64,000 bases of DNA. Source: Akanthomyces muscarius. Lineage: Eukaryota; Ascomycota; Sordariomycetes; Hypocreales; Cordycipitaceae. Both the position numbers and the translations under genes were made by a program. The stretch covers positions 620,001 to 684,000 of the forward strand of contig NC_079246.1 in NCBI RefSeq assembly GCF_028009165.1, read 5' to 3'. Position 1 is the first letter of the stretch, and each line of letters starts with the position of its first letter. Shown here piece by piece: positions 31,751-44,184 of the stretch. The notes under the pieces were generated by a model, which made no database searches, was not told the DNA's origin, and saw only the letters and a program-made list of their open reading frames with translations.

Positions 31751-33136
31751 ATGGAGAGCCGTCCAGACCCCATCGCTGCCACCGAGGTGAGCAACGTTGG
31801 CGCACTACGAATCACTGCCTGTGGTTGTTGACCAAGATGTGTAGGATGATTCGTCGATAGACTCTTTCGATAATCGTAGTGAGGTATAGCTTTATCTACA
31901 CTTGGAGGGTGCACCATCAGAGTTTTAATCATGTTTAGGTGAGCGATCTCGGTTCGTCGGCGTCCTCGTTGACGTCGATAGACACGGAGATCCTGCTTGG
32001 AGAAGTGGGAGAAGGCAGGCGGACGTATGCCGTGTATGGCAAAAAAGGTACGTCTTTCTTGATGCAGAGATACAAATGGCGACGGTACTTAGATCTTTCT
32101 GCAGAATATGGCTTTCCGATGGACGCGCAGGAGCTCGAGCGGCTGGACGTCTGCCACATCAAGTATTTTGCTTTATTAGAGAAGCACCATTTTCTCTCTC
32201 CCATTGACGACAAGTACAATCCGCAAAGGATTCTGGATCTGGGGTGTGGCACAGGTATTTGCGGAAATTCTTTTCTGAATGCCGGCGTGCTTACAACAGA
32301 CAACAGGTGCATGGTGTATTGATGTGGCGGACATGTTTCCGAGCGCGATAGTGAGCATAGCTGGCACTATATGAGTTGACGCAGATGCTGAAGCAAGAAC
32401 CAGGTGGTCGGGGTCGACAAAGCAGTAACACAGCCTGATTTGTACGTGGTCCGAATCGCTTTTCGCAACGACCCAGGCTGACTGATACGCCCCATAGCGT
32501 GCCTCCAAACTGTTCTTTCGAGATTGACGACATTGAAGAAGACTGGACTTGGAAGGATGAGACGGCCGACTTTATATTCGCACGCGATCTCATTCTCTCG
32601 ATCCGAGATTTCCCTCGTCTAATCGAGCAAAGCTACAAGTTCGCATCCCCCCCCCACACACACACATCTTTGGCGGGAGTAAAAACTGACCAAAATTCCC
32701 CTCCGTCTTCAGGCATCTCAAGCCCGGAGGCTGGGCAGAGTTCCACTGCGTCACCGGCGTTTTGCACTGCGACGACGGCACCGTCGCCAACGACAGCGCC
32801 TTCCAGCGCTTCTCCGCGATGCTGCAGGACTCGTGCAGCAAGTACGGCACGCCCGTCGACGACCCGGTACGGTGGCGGGCGCAGTTTGAGCACGCCGGCT
32901 TCGAGGACGTCGTCGAGGAGGTTTTCAAGCTGCCGTGCGGGCCGTGGGCCAAGGACGCGCGCCTGCGGCTGCTCGGCGGCTGGGAGCAAAAGAACCTGCT
33001 CAACAACCTCGAGGGCATGGTGATGCGGCTGTTCCAAAAGGCGCTGGGCCAGTCCGAGGAGGAGATTACCGTGTACCTGAGCCAGCTGCGCGACGACATA
33101 CGGAACCGTGATGTCCATGCCTACTGGCCATTGTAA
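31751..33136 (+). CDS. LaeA-like SAM-dependent methyltransferase
   Basis: Seven exons (31751-31786, 31939-32047, 32105-32254, 32307-32350, 32404-32441, 32498-32638, 32713-33136) keep frame and give 313 aa. Joining them restores the family pattern: RTYAVYGKKEYGFPMD, QELERLD, motif I LDLGCGTGAW, DVADMFPSA, then VPPNCSFEIDDIEEDW and the HLKPGGWAEF motif. LaeA in Aspergillus controls secondary-metabolite clusters from the nucleus, but many relatives in clusters are plain small-molecule methyltransferases; this one has a short N-terminus and sits beside an O-methyltransferase. The number of introns, including exons of 36 to 44 bp, means single-frame calls miss most of it. Confidence 0.85.
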
Positions 33137-34158
33137 GTGAGAGCGTGTTTTTTTGCTGTCCGGATTCGCGGCTGATGTTGAGCTAGTTACACTGTTCGCG
33201 GCAGGAAACCACTATCTTGAGCGGGATGTTCTGCTTTTTCTTCAACTCGGGCACTCCTACTTGCCCAGGTGTATTTGTCATATTCGGAATCGAACTGAGG
33301 GAGTCCAAAATTGATGTTTCTAGTGCCGTGTTAGCGAGATATGAATACCAGCGTCTTTCTCACTTGCTTTTCCTCTAATGCAGGCGATTTATATAAGCCG
33401 TCTGTGACAGTTTGCATCATCACAGCCCACCTAGTATATCCTGCCAGCCCGTCCCAAGCAAAAAGCATACAACGAATCAGTGATGACGGCGGTTCACTAA
33501 ACACAATTCGACGAAATGGACTCCGCGTGAGAACAAACATTAACAAAATTAGTAAAGACATTTCCACTTTCCACAATTAAGATGCAAGGCACGAAAATGT
33601 AGCAATTCGCAATCAAATTGAGCATTCACAAGCACCTGGAGAGATAATTGGGTCATAAGAGTAGGATTGCATCCATATCTATCTGTACAAGACCTGGCAG
33701 AGCCATCTAAGGTCCCATTGCCACCTTGCATCCCCCCGAAGCAGCCTGCAACGTCCACCCGCAGGATGCCGTATATATATAAAAATTATAAAACCATAAA
33801 AGCTCTCCGACTCTAGAGGCGTCTAGAGGAGTGCTGCCAACCAAATATAACTTTTTCTATCATCTATTGAAATGAGAATGAAGCCAACAAAACGCCATGC
33901 CAGAAAATGTATATGCGGTGTGAAAAAGAGAGCAAAAGAGAAAAAAGACTCCCGCCTTTGCGCCAAGCTATGAATCGAATAATCAAAAGTTGGGAGTCAT
34001 GCTGAATGGATGAACAAAAAAAGAGGCTTGAGTGTGAGGTGGGAGAAAATCGCGAAGTCGAATATGCAGTGGGTGGTGCGGCGAATTTCTTCAAGGTCGT
34101 CGACTGGCTGGATCGGCTGCCATCGGCTTGAGAGCGTGCTTTATCGAAGCGAGCCGAT
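33137..34158. other. Intergenic, convergent 3' ends
   Basis: About 1 kb, AT-rich, between the stops of the LaeA-like and PRELI-domain genes. No coding evidence. Confidence 0.45.
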
Positions 34159-34728
34159 TTACAGGGCCAGCTTCTCGCGGAGGGCCTTTTCGCGCTCCTC
34201 GGCAAACACGATGCGGCTCATCTCCAGGACGCGCTCGAAGCCCTCGCGGCCCTTGACGGCGTTCTCCTTGAAGCGGTTCACGAGCGTGTCCTCGATGGAG
34301 TTCTTGATGCGCTGCCAGCCGCCGCAGAGGGCGGTGATGTTGGCCGTCTGGGTGAATTGGGTCTGGTGGTCGCCGAGCGGGCGGTAGACAACCTCCTCCT
34401 GGACACTGACGAGGTTGCTCCAGGTCAGGTTCTGGCTGACCATGGTGACGGTCTTGGTGGCCGGGTCGACGTAGCTGGCCTCGTAGACGAAGCTCTCGTC
34501 CATCTTGCTGCCCATGAGCGACTTCATCCAGTCGGGCGCCGATTGGCGGCAGGCGATGAGGCGCTCGGTGCGCAGGATGCCGGTCGCGGGGTCGACGCGC
34601 CGCGAGAGCGTGTCGACGGCGATGACGTGCTCCGATTTGTTGTTCCAGGGGCCGTACTTTTGCCAGTTGGCCGACGAGACCTCGTCCCAGGAGTAGTTGA
34701 AGGTCACGGCGTTGGAAAAGACCTTCAT
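34159..34728 (-). CDS. PRELI/MSF1-domain protein, Ups2-like mitochondrial lipid transfer
   Basis: A single exon of 189 aa; the start MKVFSNAVTFNYSWDEV is chosen because this is where the PRELI/MSF1 domain begins (18 further upstream codons are open but unlike the family). The domain fills residues 1 to about 170, with VDTLSRRVDPATGILRTERL and a LTWSNLVSVQEEVVYRP strand. Ups/PRELI proteins pair with Mdm35 in the intermembrane space and move phosphatidic acid or phosphatidylserine between mitochondrial membranes. The sequence looks nearer to Ups2/PRELID3 than to Ups1, a weak call by eye. Confidence 0.85.
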   Translation of the reverse strand: MKVFSNAVTFNYSWDEVSSANWQKYGPWNNKSEHVIAVDTLSRRVDPATGILRTERLIACRQSAPDWMKSLMGSKMDESFVYEASYVDPATKTVTMVSQNLTWSNLVSVQEEVVYRPLGDHQTQFTQTANITALCGGWQRIKNSIEDTLVNRFKENAVKGREGFERVLEMSRIVFAEEREKALREKLAL

Positions 34729-36550
34729 GTTGTAGGTGCGGAAGTGTGTGTGGCGACGTGTGTCGTGTCGGAAAGGAGTCAAGGATGACTGTGAGGTGCG
34801 GAGGTGTCGCTAAAGAAAAGATATGGCAAGAAAAGGATGGATTGCCTCAGGAATGGACAATGCTGGCTTTTCTTCCTATTCGGCGCTTTTTCCTGGGTCG
34901 CCTTCGTTTGAAAATTCGCACGCGAGCGGTTCCGAGTGGACTATCGTGTAGAAATGAGATGCGTCGTTTGCGTTTTCTTTTCCTTTCTCCCGCTAATGAC
35001 AAAGAAGAAGGGAAGATATTAAGAAAAAGTATTAAAAAGCAACAGTCTATAATTCGTCCGGTCGTGTCGATGGGTGATGAAGGGGGCTGACGGGTACAAA
35101 ACGGTTGTGTGTGGTCCGGGGCAGAGGTACTTTTAAAAAGAGGGAGGAGTCAGAGTGGGAAAAATACCGACGACTTCGGATGCGGGTTTTTCAGGGGAGC
35201 GGCGTTTTCTGGGTGGCGCAAACAGGGCCAAATTTTTTCTTCCTGCGCATGTGCTCAGCGGCTTCTAGTGGCTCTTGTAGCGGCTTTGCCAGCGGCCCGA
35301 GCAGGCTCTCGTTTTTAGTGGTTGCGTGCGGTCGGAGACGCCTCTAGAAAGAGGAAAACCCTGATAGAGGCTCCATAAAATATGCATCGGCAAGACCTCA
35401 TTGGCTGCGTTGCCTTGGAAGCTGTCCCGATGCGGACTAGTGTCTCATAGGCCTCGAGAATGACCCGGAGCCGTCCAAGGCCCAGACACCAATGAGACAA
35501 CTGCCAGCAGGAAAACCGTGCCCCGGAATGCCCGCAAATGTGCTCGGAGATCATCTTGGTCAAGTCTTGTTTTTTCTTGGTTTTTCTTGCCCTTTTTGCC
35601 CACGGGGAAGCTGGATCGACGCTAGAGAATGCAAATCCCTCTTCCTCGGCGGAAAAGCAACAGTATTGCCACTCACGGGCCACCCCCGGACAAGCGGACG
35701 CTGAGACGGCGGGATATGAGTGAGCCGCTTATTATTATGGCACTTCTGACGCGGTATTACTCTGCTTGCCTCGACATCGAAGCTAATACAGTGGATTCTG
35801 ATCTTGGTGTGCGATTTTGCGGCCACTACAATGTAATGCTTAAATAAGTATAAATAAATATGTTTGGATGGCCAAATCGAACACGAACAACTTCAACTCT
35901 TCGTTAGCTGGCCATGTGAGGGAGGAACCAAAGAAGGAAACGTTGTAACAAAGAAGGCAACATGGTGCAACATGTTGCAGCCAGCCAAATCGAGCAAGCC
36001 GAGCCACCGCACAAGAGCAGCAGCCCAGCCCGCTCATGCACCGTCCATCTGATAAGCCGAGACTTGGCAGCAGCCCTCGACGTTAGCGGTACAGCGCATG
36101 CCGACGCAACCCAGGGTCATGCATGCTACGGCGAATGAATATCGCTCAGAGTCCATCATTGCGTTGTCATTGTGTTGTCTAATCAATTACACAGGGCGGG
36201 CTGCAGGTTATCACTTTGATGTCATCACATCTGCTAATGTCGTATTTCTTCAGCCACATGTCTCCGCACTACGTTGTCAGCAGCCGTCATGTCTGCCCAA
36301 GATTGATCTTGAACCATCTTCAAGCTAACGTTGTTGTACTTAGGCTCATCTTAAGAGCGTCAATCATCAAGTAGTAGACATGTTCAATATTTCGTCGACC
36401 CTTGTCAGGCTCGTCGGCTTTGTGCCGCCAACCATTTCCACACAGTCAGTAAATAAAAGGTCTTGTTCATTTTTTTAACCATCAAGTTGAGTGCTTTGTT
36501 TTTTTTCTTTCATTTAAGTTGCCATCTAACCTCGCATCTTTACATGCCAG
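34729..36550. other. Intergenic
   Basis: About 1.8 kb upstream of the Ups2-like gene and downstream of MetAP2. It holds several short frames without motifs. Nothing else seen. Confidence 0.4.
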
Positions 36551-38036
<1,486 letters not shown>

Positions 38037-38383
38037 CTTTACTTGGTCTTGTGATGTCGGCGCTTCTTGCGTGAAAAGAAAAAATGGTTCCCGCAGCAAA
38101 TCGCGGCCGAAAATTTACCCCGCCTGGCACAAATGCTACCGATATGACGTGTGGGGTGTGCACCGCTGTAGATTATGAAGAAAGCGGGAAAGTCCTGTAA
38201 CCCAATTAGTGATACTGGTTTATAAAAGCCTGCTTGCAATTCTAATTTGCCTGATTTGCTCGGCTTCTGCTGCGGCTATTGTCAGTGCAGCTCAAGCGCG
38301 TGGGGCTCAAATCCGCGGGGCAGCTGGCTTCGCTTGTACAACTTGATTCCAGCAAACAACCCTGCAATCTTTCAGCATTTAGG
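38037..38383. promoter_or_regulatory. Divergent promoter between MetAP2 and a P-loop kinase
   Basis: A 347-bp spacer between two divergent start codons. A TATAAAA-like box at about 38220-38227 faces the kinase gene, 160 bp from its ATG. Confidence 0.5.
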
Positions 38384-39187
38384 ATGGAAGAACAAGTGCA
38401 AAGACTCGTTGAAAAAGTATGGCGAAAATACCAAGAAACGCCCGCGGATAAGCGTGTTTGTAAGTTGCAGCGTCAGATCTTGTCAACCACTCTAACCGGT
38501 ACTCGCAGTGATCGGTATCGCTGGCATCCCCGGCTCAGGTATGTGACGTATTGCGGCTCTGCGGCTATCAGACTAACAGAATTATGAGGTAAAACAACCT
38601 TTTCAAAAGTCATCACAGCTCGTCTCAATGAGCTAGCAGCAAAGCAAAACACTAGCTCTCTTGCCCCAGCGGCTTTTCTACCCATGGATGGCTTTCACTA
38701 CCCGAGGAGCTATCTGTCGGCACAGGCGGACGCCACTTTATATCATGCTCGCCGCGGCGCGTCGTTCACCTTTGACGCATCCAAGTTTCTAGACTTGGTT
38801 ACGAAGCTGCGCAATGCTCCCCTGGACAAGGAAATCAGAGCACCGTCCTTCGACCACGCCGTCAAGGACCCCAAGGAGGATGACATTGTCATTGCTCCTA
38901 CGCAGCGCATCGTTGTTGTAGAGGGCAACTATTTGGCGCTGACTGCCGATGTCTGGCGCGATGCTGCGGCGCTCTTTGACGAGCTCTGGTTTGTGGAGGT
39001 CGATTTCAATCGGGCGAGGGAGAGACTGGCACCCCGCCATGTCAAGGCGGGTATTGTGACGAATCTCGAAGATGGATACAAGCGTGCAGATGAGAACGAC
39101 CTCGTCAACGGCAGGGAGATTGTCGACAACAAGATGCCAATTCAAGAAATCATCTACAGCACCGAGGACGACAGCTGGGCCCAGTAG
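38384..39187 (+). CDS. P-loop kinase of the uridine kinase/Yfh7 type
   Basis: Three exons (38384-38459, 38509-38538, 38589-39187) give 234 aa. The 30-bp middle exon completes the Walker A loop GIAGIPGSGKTT. The MDGFHYPRSYL motif, the HARRGASFTFDASKF segment and VVVEGNYL, with an ARERLAPRHVKAG lid, follow the phosphoribulokinase/uridine kinase superfamily, and resemble yeast Yfh7 and bacterial YggC-like kinases. It should transfer phosphate from ATP to a small hydroxylated molecule; the substrate is not defined for this branch. Confidence 0.85.
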
Positions 39188-39331
39188 TCTGAGCCACACT
39201 CGTCGGCAGCCGCCATGTAGAATGGGGAATCGTTGTTCATTAATATTAATAAAAAAGCAAGCTTAAAAGCAAGAAACCAGAATGTATGCGCTACGCTATT
39301 TTTTTAAGATGTATGGATATCCTGCAGCATA

Positions 39332-40416
39332 CTATGCCTTGTTTGCCTCTGCCTGTTGCGCGGCAGTCAATTCGTTCATCTTGCTTGCCATGGACAGACC
39401 TGTACCCTTTCTGGTCTGTATGGTCTTTTCCCACAGCGCAGTATCCTTGATGGGCTGGCCGTGGCCGTCGAGGCCGAGCAGGTCCATGATTTCCGGGATT
39501 TCGGCGTGGTCGCGTGTGCTGCGCATGCGGTGGCACCAAGTAATCTTCTTCACCTCGCACTGGCTGTTGTCATCGCTCTGAGAGGGCTGATGGTCAAAAG
39601 CGTCCATGATGGCGGGGCCACCTTGGCCGTCCGTGGGCGTTGTGATTGGCGTCACCAGATCGAGGGGCTCAAACAAGAATTCGCCGCCGACCTGGCGCTG
39701 GTCGCCTGATTTCAGCGTCAGGCCGCGCGGCAGCTGCTTTAAAGCTTGCCCCATGCCGGTAAATACGCCCTTGAGGAAGCCCATCTTTATGTACGCGGGC
39801 TTCTCGCCAAGAGCAAGAGTCTTGACCATGCCAAAAGCATCGAAGAGAGCACTCTTTGGGTCGGTGTACAGAGAATATGGGCAGTTGGTCGCCTCGACGT
39901 ACATGTCGATTAGCTTTGGGTCGCCGCAACCGATAACGACGATCGAGGTGCTGACGGGGAGTCCGAGGAGAGCTTCGCTGGAGATCGACTCAGCGAGGGT
40001 GCGTATGTATTCTTGGCAGTTCTAAACAAGTTAGCATCGAAAGTTTAGATTCGATGGATAAGCGCGCGTTAGGTGAGACTCACACCGCAGAAAAAGTGGC
40101 GGATGAATATTACCAGGACTCGTCGGGCACCGTTACGGCTGTTGTAGAGGCTCCTGAAGGTATGCGACTTGCCATGTTTGTCGAGCAGTATATAGTCGGC
40201 AACCTTGGCGATCGTGGCATCCGAGGGTATCTCATCGTTTGTCGCAATCTGGCCATCAAAGTCCGTTGGCTTGTCGATGTCGATGCTCGTCGGAGGCGTC
40301 GCCCTCGGAGGGGCATCGGTCTGCGGTGGCGGGGCCGCAGCTGTGTCTTGTACGGGAGCTGCAGCGGGAGCTACAGCGGGTGGCACAGCAGCCGAGTCGG
40401 TCTTGGTATCAGACAT
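39332..40416 (-). CDS. Peroxiredoxin-like protein (AhpC/TSA-type, PRXL2-like)
   Basis: Two exons (40416-40084 and 40021-39332) give 340 aa. The first 60 residues are Ala/Pro-rich. A thioredoxin-fold domain begins near 70; the CGNC redox motif (about 110-113), within FIRHFFCGNCQEY, is completed by removal of the intron. The C-terminal third is a fungal extension with several Cys and no recognised domain. Family members belong to AhpC/TSA antioxidant-like proteins, though substrates are mostly unproved. It is head-to-head with a bZIP gene 1.56 kb away. Confidence 0.82.
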
Positions 40417-41978
40417 GCTGCACGAGATGGTGTGACGCCAGACGGCTGGATGTGGCGGAAAGCGAAAATGTTCTGGGAGATTGTGAAGACGAGAAAGGGG
40501 TGAAGCAAACAAAAAACAATTGTGTACATCAACGAGGGACGGCAACAGCAGGTGCCGGTGCACCATGCCAAACAGGTCAAGTGCGCTGGCACTACTTTGC
40601 TAGGTAGCGGGCACGCGGGTTAGAAAGGCTCTGCAACGGGGCTTCGCTGCCCTGGCAGTGCCTGGCACCCTGGGTGCAAAACCTGCCTCAAAGAGTTGCA
40701 AGGGTCGCTAGAGGTGGAGGGTTTTGAAGGCTGTGCACCCTGTCAGTTGGTTGCACTGCGGTTTCATCTGGAGCCATGCAACTTGAATCCCTTTGATGCA
40801 AGCTTCCCTGTTTCCAAGGCGCACAGCCTCACAGATGGGGCTTGTACCGCTGTCACCAGCCACAGATGCGATGGCGACGGCTGTGGTTTGTTTTGTTTCG
40901 ACATTGTCACTTGCTTGAATTTCAATCTTGTAACTGATGGGTCCGATCTATTCAGAACCGGCCGGTTCTTCTAGGAATTGTCGGCTTGGCTCCAGGTAAG
41001 GCATTCATAAGATTGCGGCATCTTGCAGTATGTTGAATTGGATGGAAACGATATATTACTACCCTGCTTTCAGACATGCATACTGGCCATAGGGCTGACT
41101 AGGTTGGACGACGTGCCAGCCAAGGATAACTACCTACGGTTAGTGCAGGAGGGCGCGGCAACCATCTAAATATCCTGCCTAGGTACGTGCCGATGTCGAG
41201 GGTGCATCGATTTAATTGGACCTGGGTGACATGCGTGCATGCGTACGTAGACACTGGCTCGTTTGCTCGGATTCGTAGCTTTTGTTTTTTTTTCTATAAA
41301 TGTAGGAAGTCGAGCAGTTGAACAATATGCCACTCTTAAGTCTCCTCTGCGGTCGGACAGCATGTATCCCGAGAAGTCTCGCTTTGTGAGCAGAGGGGCA
41401 AGGACGGTACACCGTTCTGGAAATTAGCACTGTGTCAAATTCTGGACTCAAAGGACATTTCTGCAGCCTCATTTGATGCTAGTATTTGGGTATCTCTCCT
41501 CTCCATTACGCAACAAGTGCCTCTTTACGGACACATGTGACGCGTCACGGACTTTCAAGTCCAACAAACGACAGCTCACAATGGAGCAGCCGAAACTCTA
41601 AACCCATCATGCCGTAGATTGACTCGCCAAATACCCGCCAAACCTCCGCCAAACACCGCACCCTGCCTCTTGGGACTCTCAGGCCGCTCAGGGCTTTCAG
41701 GCGGCCAAACTTTCGTCATGGGCCCCCCACAGATCAACGCCAACGGCGCAACTGTTGTCCGCAACGGCTGGACCGAGGCTGCTCCGCTTCTCCGATCGGG
41801 ACGCTAATATAGATGGGCTGAATGCTTTCCCCGTCTCACATGCATGTCGCATCCTCAACAGAAAATCACAAGTCAAAATACTGCTTTATTGGACTTTACC
41901 AAGTTTCGAAACAAAGAAGAGAGAAATTATCACGCTGTTGTGTGCAGCTTGCAGACACTACCGATATACACGACTGAC
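40417..41978. other. Intergenic, divergent spacer
   Basis: About 1.6 kb between the peroxiredoxin-like and bZIP genes. It holds a small plus-strand open frame, 41619-41807, in the likely leader of the bZIP gene, which could act as an upstream ORF; I see no protein family in it. Confidence 0.4.
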
Positions 41979-43655
41979 ATGGCCGAATCCTCGAGCAACA
42001 ATAGTGCGGCTTCCCGCCAGCGACGGGCGCAACTGGCCCAGCAATCTCAGCAAGCTCAGCAAGTTCAGCAAGCTCAGCTGGCCCAGCATACGACAGCCAC
42101 ACCGTTGCAGCTGCATATCCGGCGCGATTCCCGGCCTAGCGAGTCTATTGACATTGAGCGGCTGCTCTCGTCATCCTTCTACCCCGGCTCAAACACCAAT
42201 TACACTTTTAATGATCCGGTACATACACAGTTCCCTCTCCATCAATTGACTCCGGCTAAGAACTCGACGCAGTCGCCATCCAGCAGCGCAGGCACAGTCT
42301 ACGTTGACGACGACAACGCCGATTATCCCGAGCGGCGGGCCATTGACCCAGAATCCCCTGACAACGACAAGCCCGCAAAGACCAAGAAGAAGGCGCCTGC
42401 GCTGGGAAAGGCTGCAGGCACAAAAAGAAAAACAGATGCTGGCGACAATGAAGGCCCAGGCGAGGTACGATGATGCTGCGCAATGCTCAGCGAGGGTTCT
42501 ACTTTCGTCTAACTTGTTCCCAGCGTCGCCGAAAGCAGATTCGCGAAGCGCAGCGCGCATACCGACAGCGAAAGATATCACAGACAGCCTATCTCGAAGA
42601 GAGAGTACGGCAGCTAGAAGGCGCCATAGAGAACATGAGCTCCGTGGTGCTCTCTTTTAGCGAGGAGCTCATCGGCTCCAATATTCTCTCCTGCCAGAGC
42701 GACCTCACCAGCCGTCTGCGCGATGCCCTAGCCACATGCCTCACACTCGTCCGCGAAACCGGCACCGGGTCCATGGAGCACGAACCGGCCGCCGAACCGA
42801 GTATCCAGCACAGCATGGCTCTCGTGCCATCCTCGATCCCGCCCGCGATGCCCAACAAGCCCACCAGCATCAAGAACATCTTCGGCAACAAGCCCTACCC
42901 CGACATGAACACCAGCATGCCGGTCGCCGCCTTCATGGACATGCTCGCGACCTCGGCCGTCTACTACGGCTACCTCGCCCTCGCAGACCCCACGCTCTCG
43001 ACGACGCGCCTCCACCGCCACTTTGGCCTCCCTCTGCAGCTCATGAACCGCGACAAGCTGCTGTCGTACTTTTCCCACCTCTTCCAGACGCGCCTCTGCC
43101 GCGCGCAGATTGCCGGCGACGAGCGGCCCGCCAAGCCAGGCATGCCCTTTTTCAGCATCGGCGGCGCCGGCACGCACTACTCGCCCGTGCTGGCGACGAG
43201 CGTGTCGACGTCATCGTCGTCGTCGTCGAGGGCCGCGGTCGGCGCGCCGCCGCTCTCGCTGCCGTGGGCCAACACGGCCGATCAGTGCTCGACGTACTCG
43301 GAGCGCAGGAACGAATGGACCGTTCCGATGGACCCGTCGAGCGTGCCGGCGAATATACAAGATCGCTTCGAGGGTGACTGGTTCGACATGCAGGACCTGG
43401 AGCTCTATTTATTAGAAAGGGGCGTCAGCCTGCGGATGAAGCCGGAGAAGGAGTCCCACGGCGATATAAATGTTCCTTTATTCTTAAGAGGTGAGAAACA
43501 CACACGGAAACAAGCGCCGATAACTCACAATACTGATTAAACTGTCTTTGTTAGGCCTCATGCTAAACACGACCTGTCTGGGCCAGTCTCCAGGGTTCCG
43601 GCGTCGCGACGTCGAGATAGCGATGCAGGCCGCCCAGTGCGGGCCGCAGGCGTAG
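41979..43655 (+). CDS. bZIP transcription factor
   Basis: Three exons (41979-42464, 42524-43490, 43555-43655) give 517 aa. The N-terminus is Gln-rich (repeats of QQ/AQ around 20-40), then a basic Lys stretch. The basic region, RRRKQIREAQRAYRQRK, starts exactly at exon 2 (about residue 163) and is followed by a leucine zipper to about 210. The rest has a conserved-looking helical segment, AFMDMLATSAVYYGYLALADP, and a serine run (SSSSSS) near 400. The factor should bind DNA as a dimer in the nucleus; target genes are unknown. The divergent redox gene is a possible but unproved target. Confidence 0.82.
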
Positions 43656-44184
43656 TCCCGACCCTTGATCTATGAGAATCATTGTAATTTTAGTGCCATA
43701 ATGATGCAGACCTATGCGAAATGAATTGAACGCTAATTCCATATTTTGCCAAACGAGGCCTCGTACGTGAATTAGCTGCTCTCTCTACCGCAAACGCTCC
43801 TCTGCCAACCCGAGCTTATTTGCTCCCTCTCATTCTTTTTGTGTTCTGTTCTTACCTTCTTCCTCTCCCTCCGCATTTTTAGCTTTCCACATCTTCTTCT
43901 TATCCCAATTCTTCTTCTTGCCTTCTTCTTTCGGCACGAGCATCCATTGAACCGCTCACAACTATACCAAGAACAAAGTCTGATTTTGACCAGATTATGC
44001 TCTGCGTTTTCTCCCAAAGTTTCTCTGGTCTTGCTGCTCCAGCACATCTTCACAAATTGGCAAGTATACCAAGAAACAAGCCGAGTTCAACAAGAAACTC
44101 ACTCAGCACTCGGCCCCTTTCACTACTTTAAACAACATTGCTCTGCTTCTCTGCGCAGCTATTGAGCGCCCCCCCCTCGACAAC
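43656..44184. other. Intergenic, upstream of the ankyrin gene
   Basis: About 530 bp, the second half pyrimidine-rich on the plus strand, as is common for fungal leaders. No gene seen. Confidence 0.4.
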
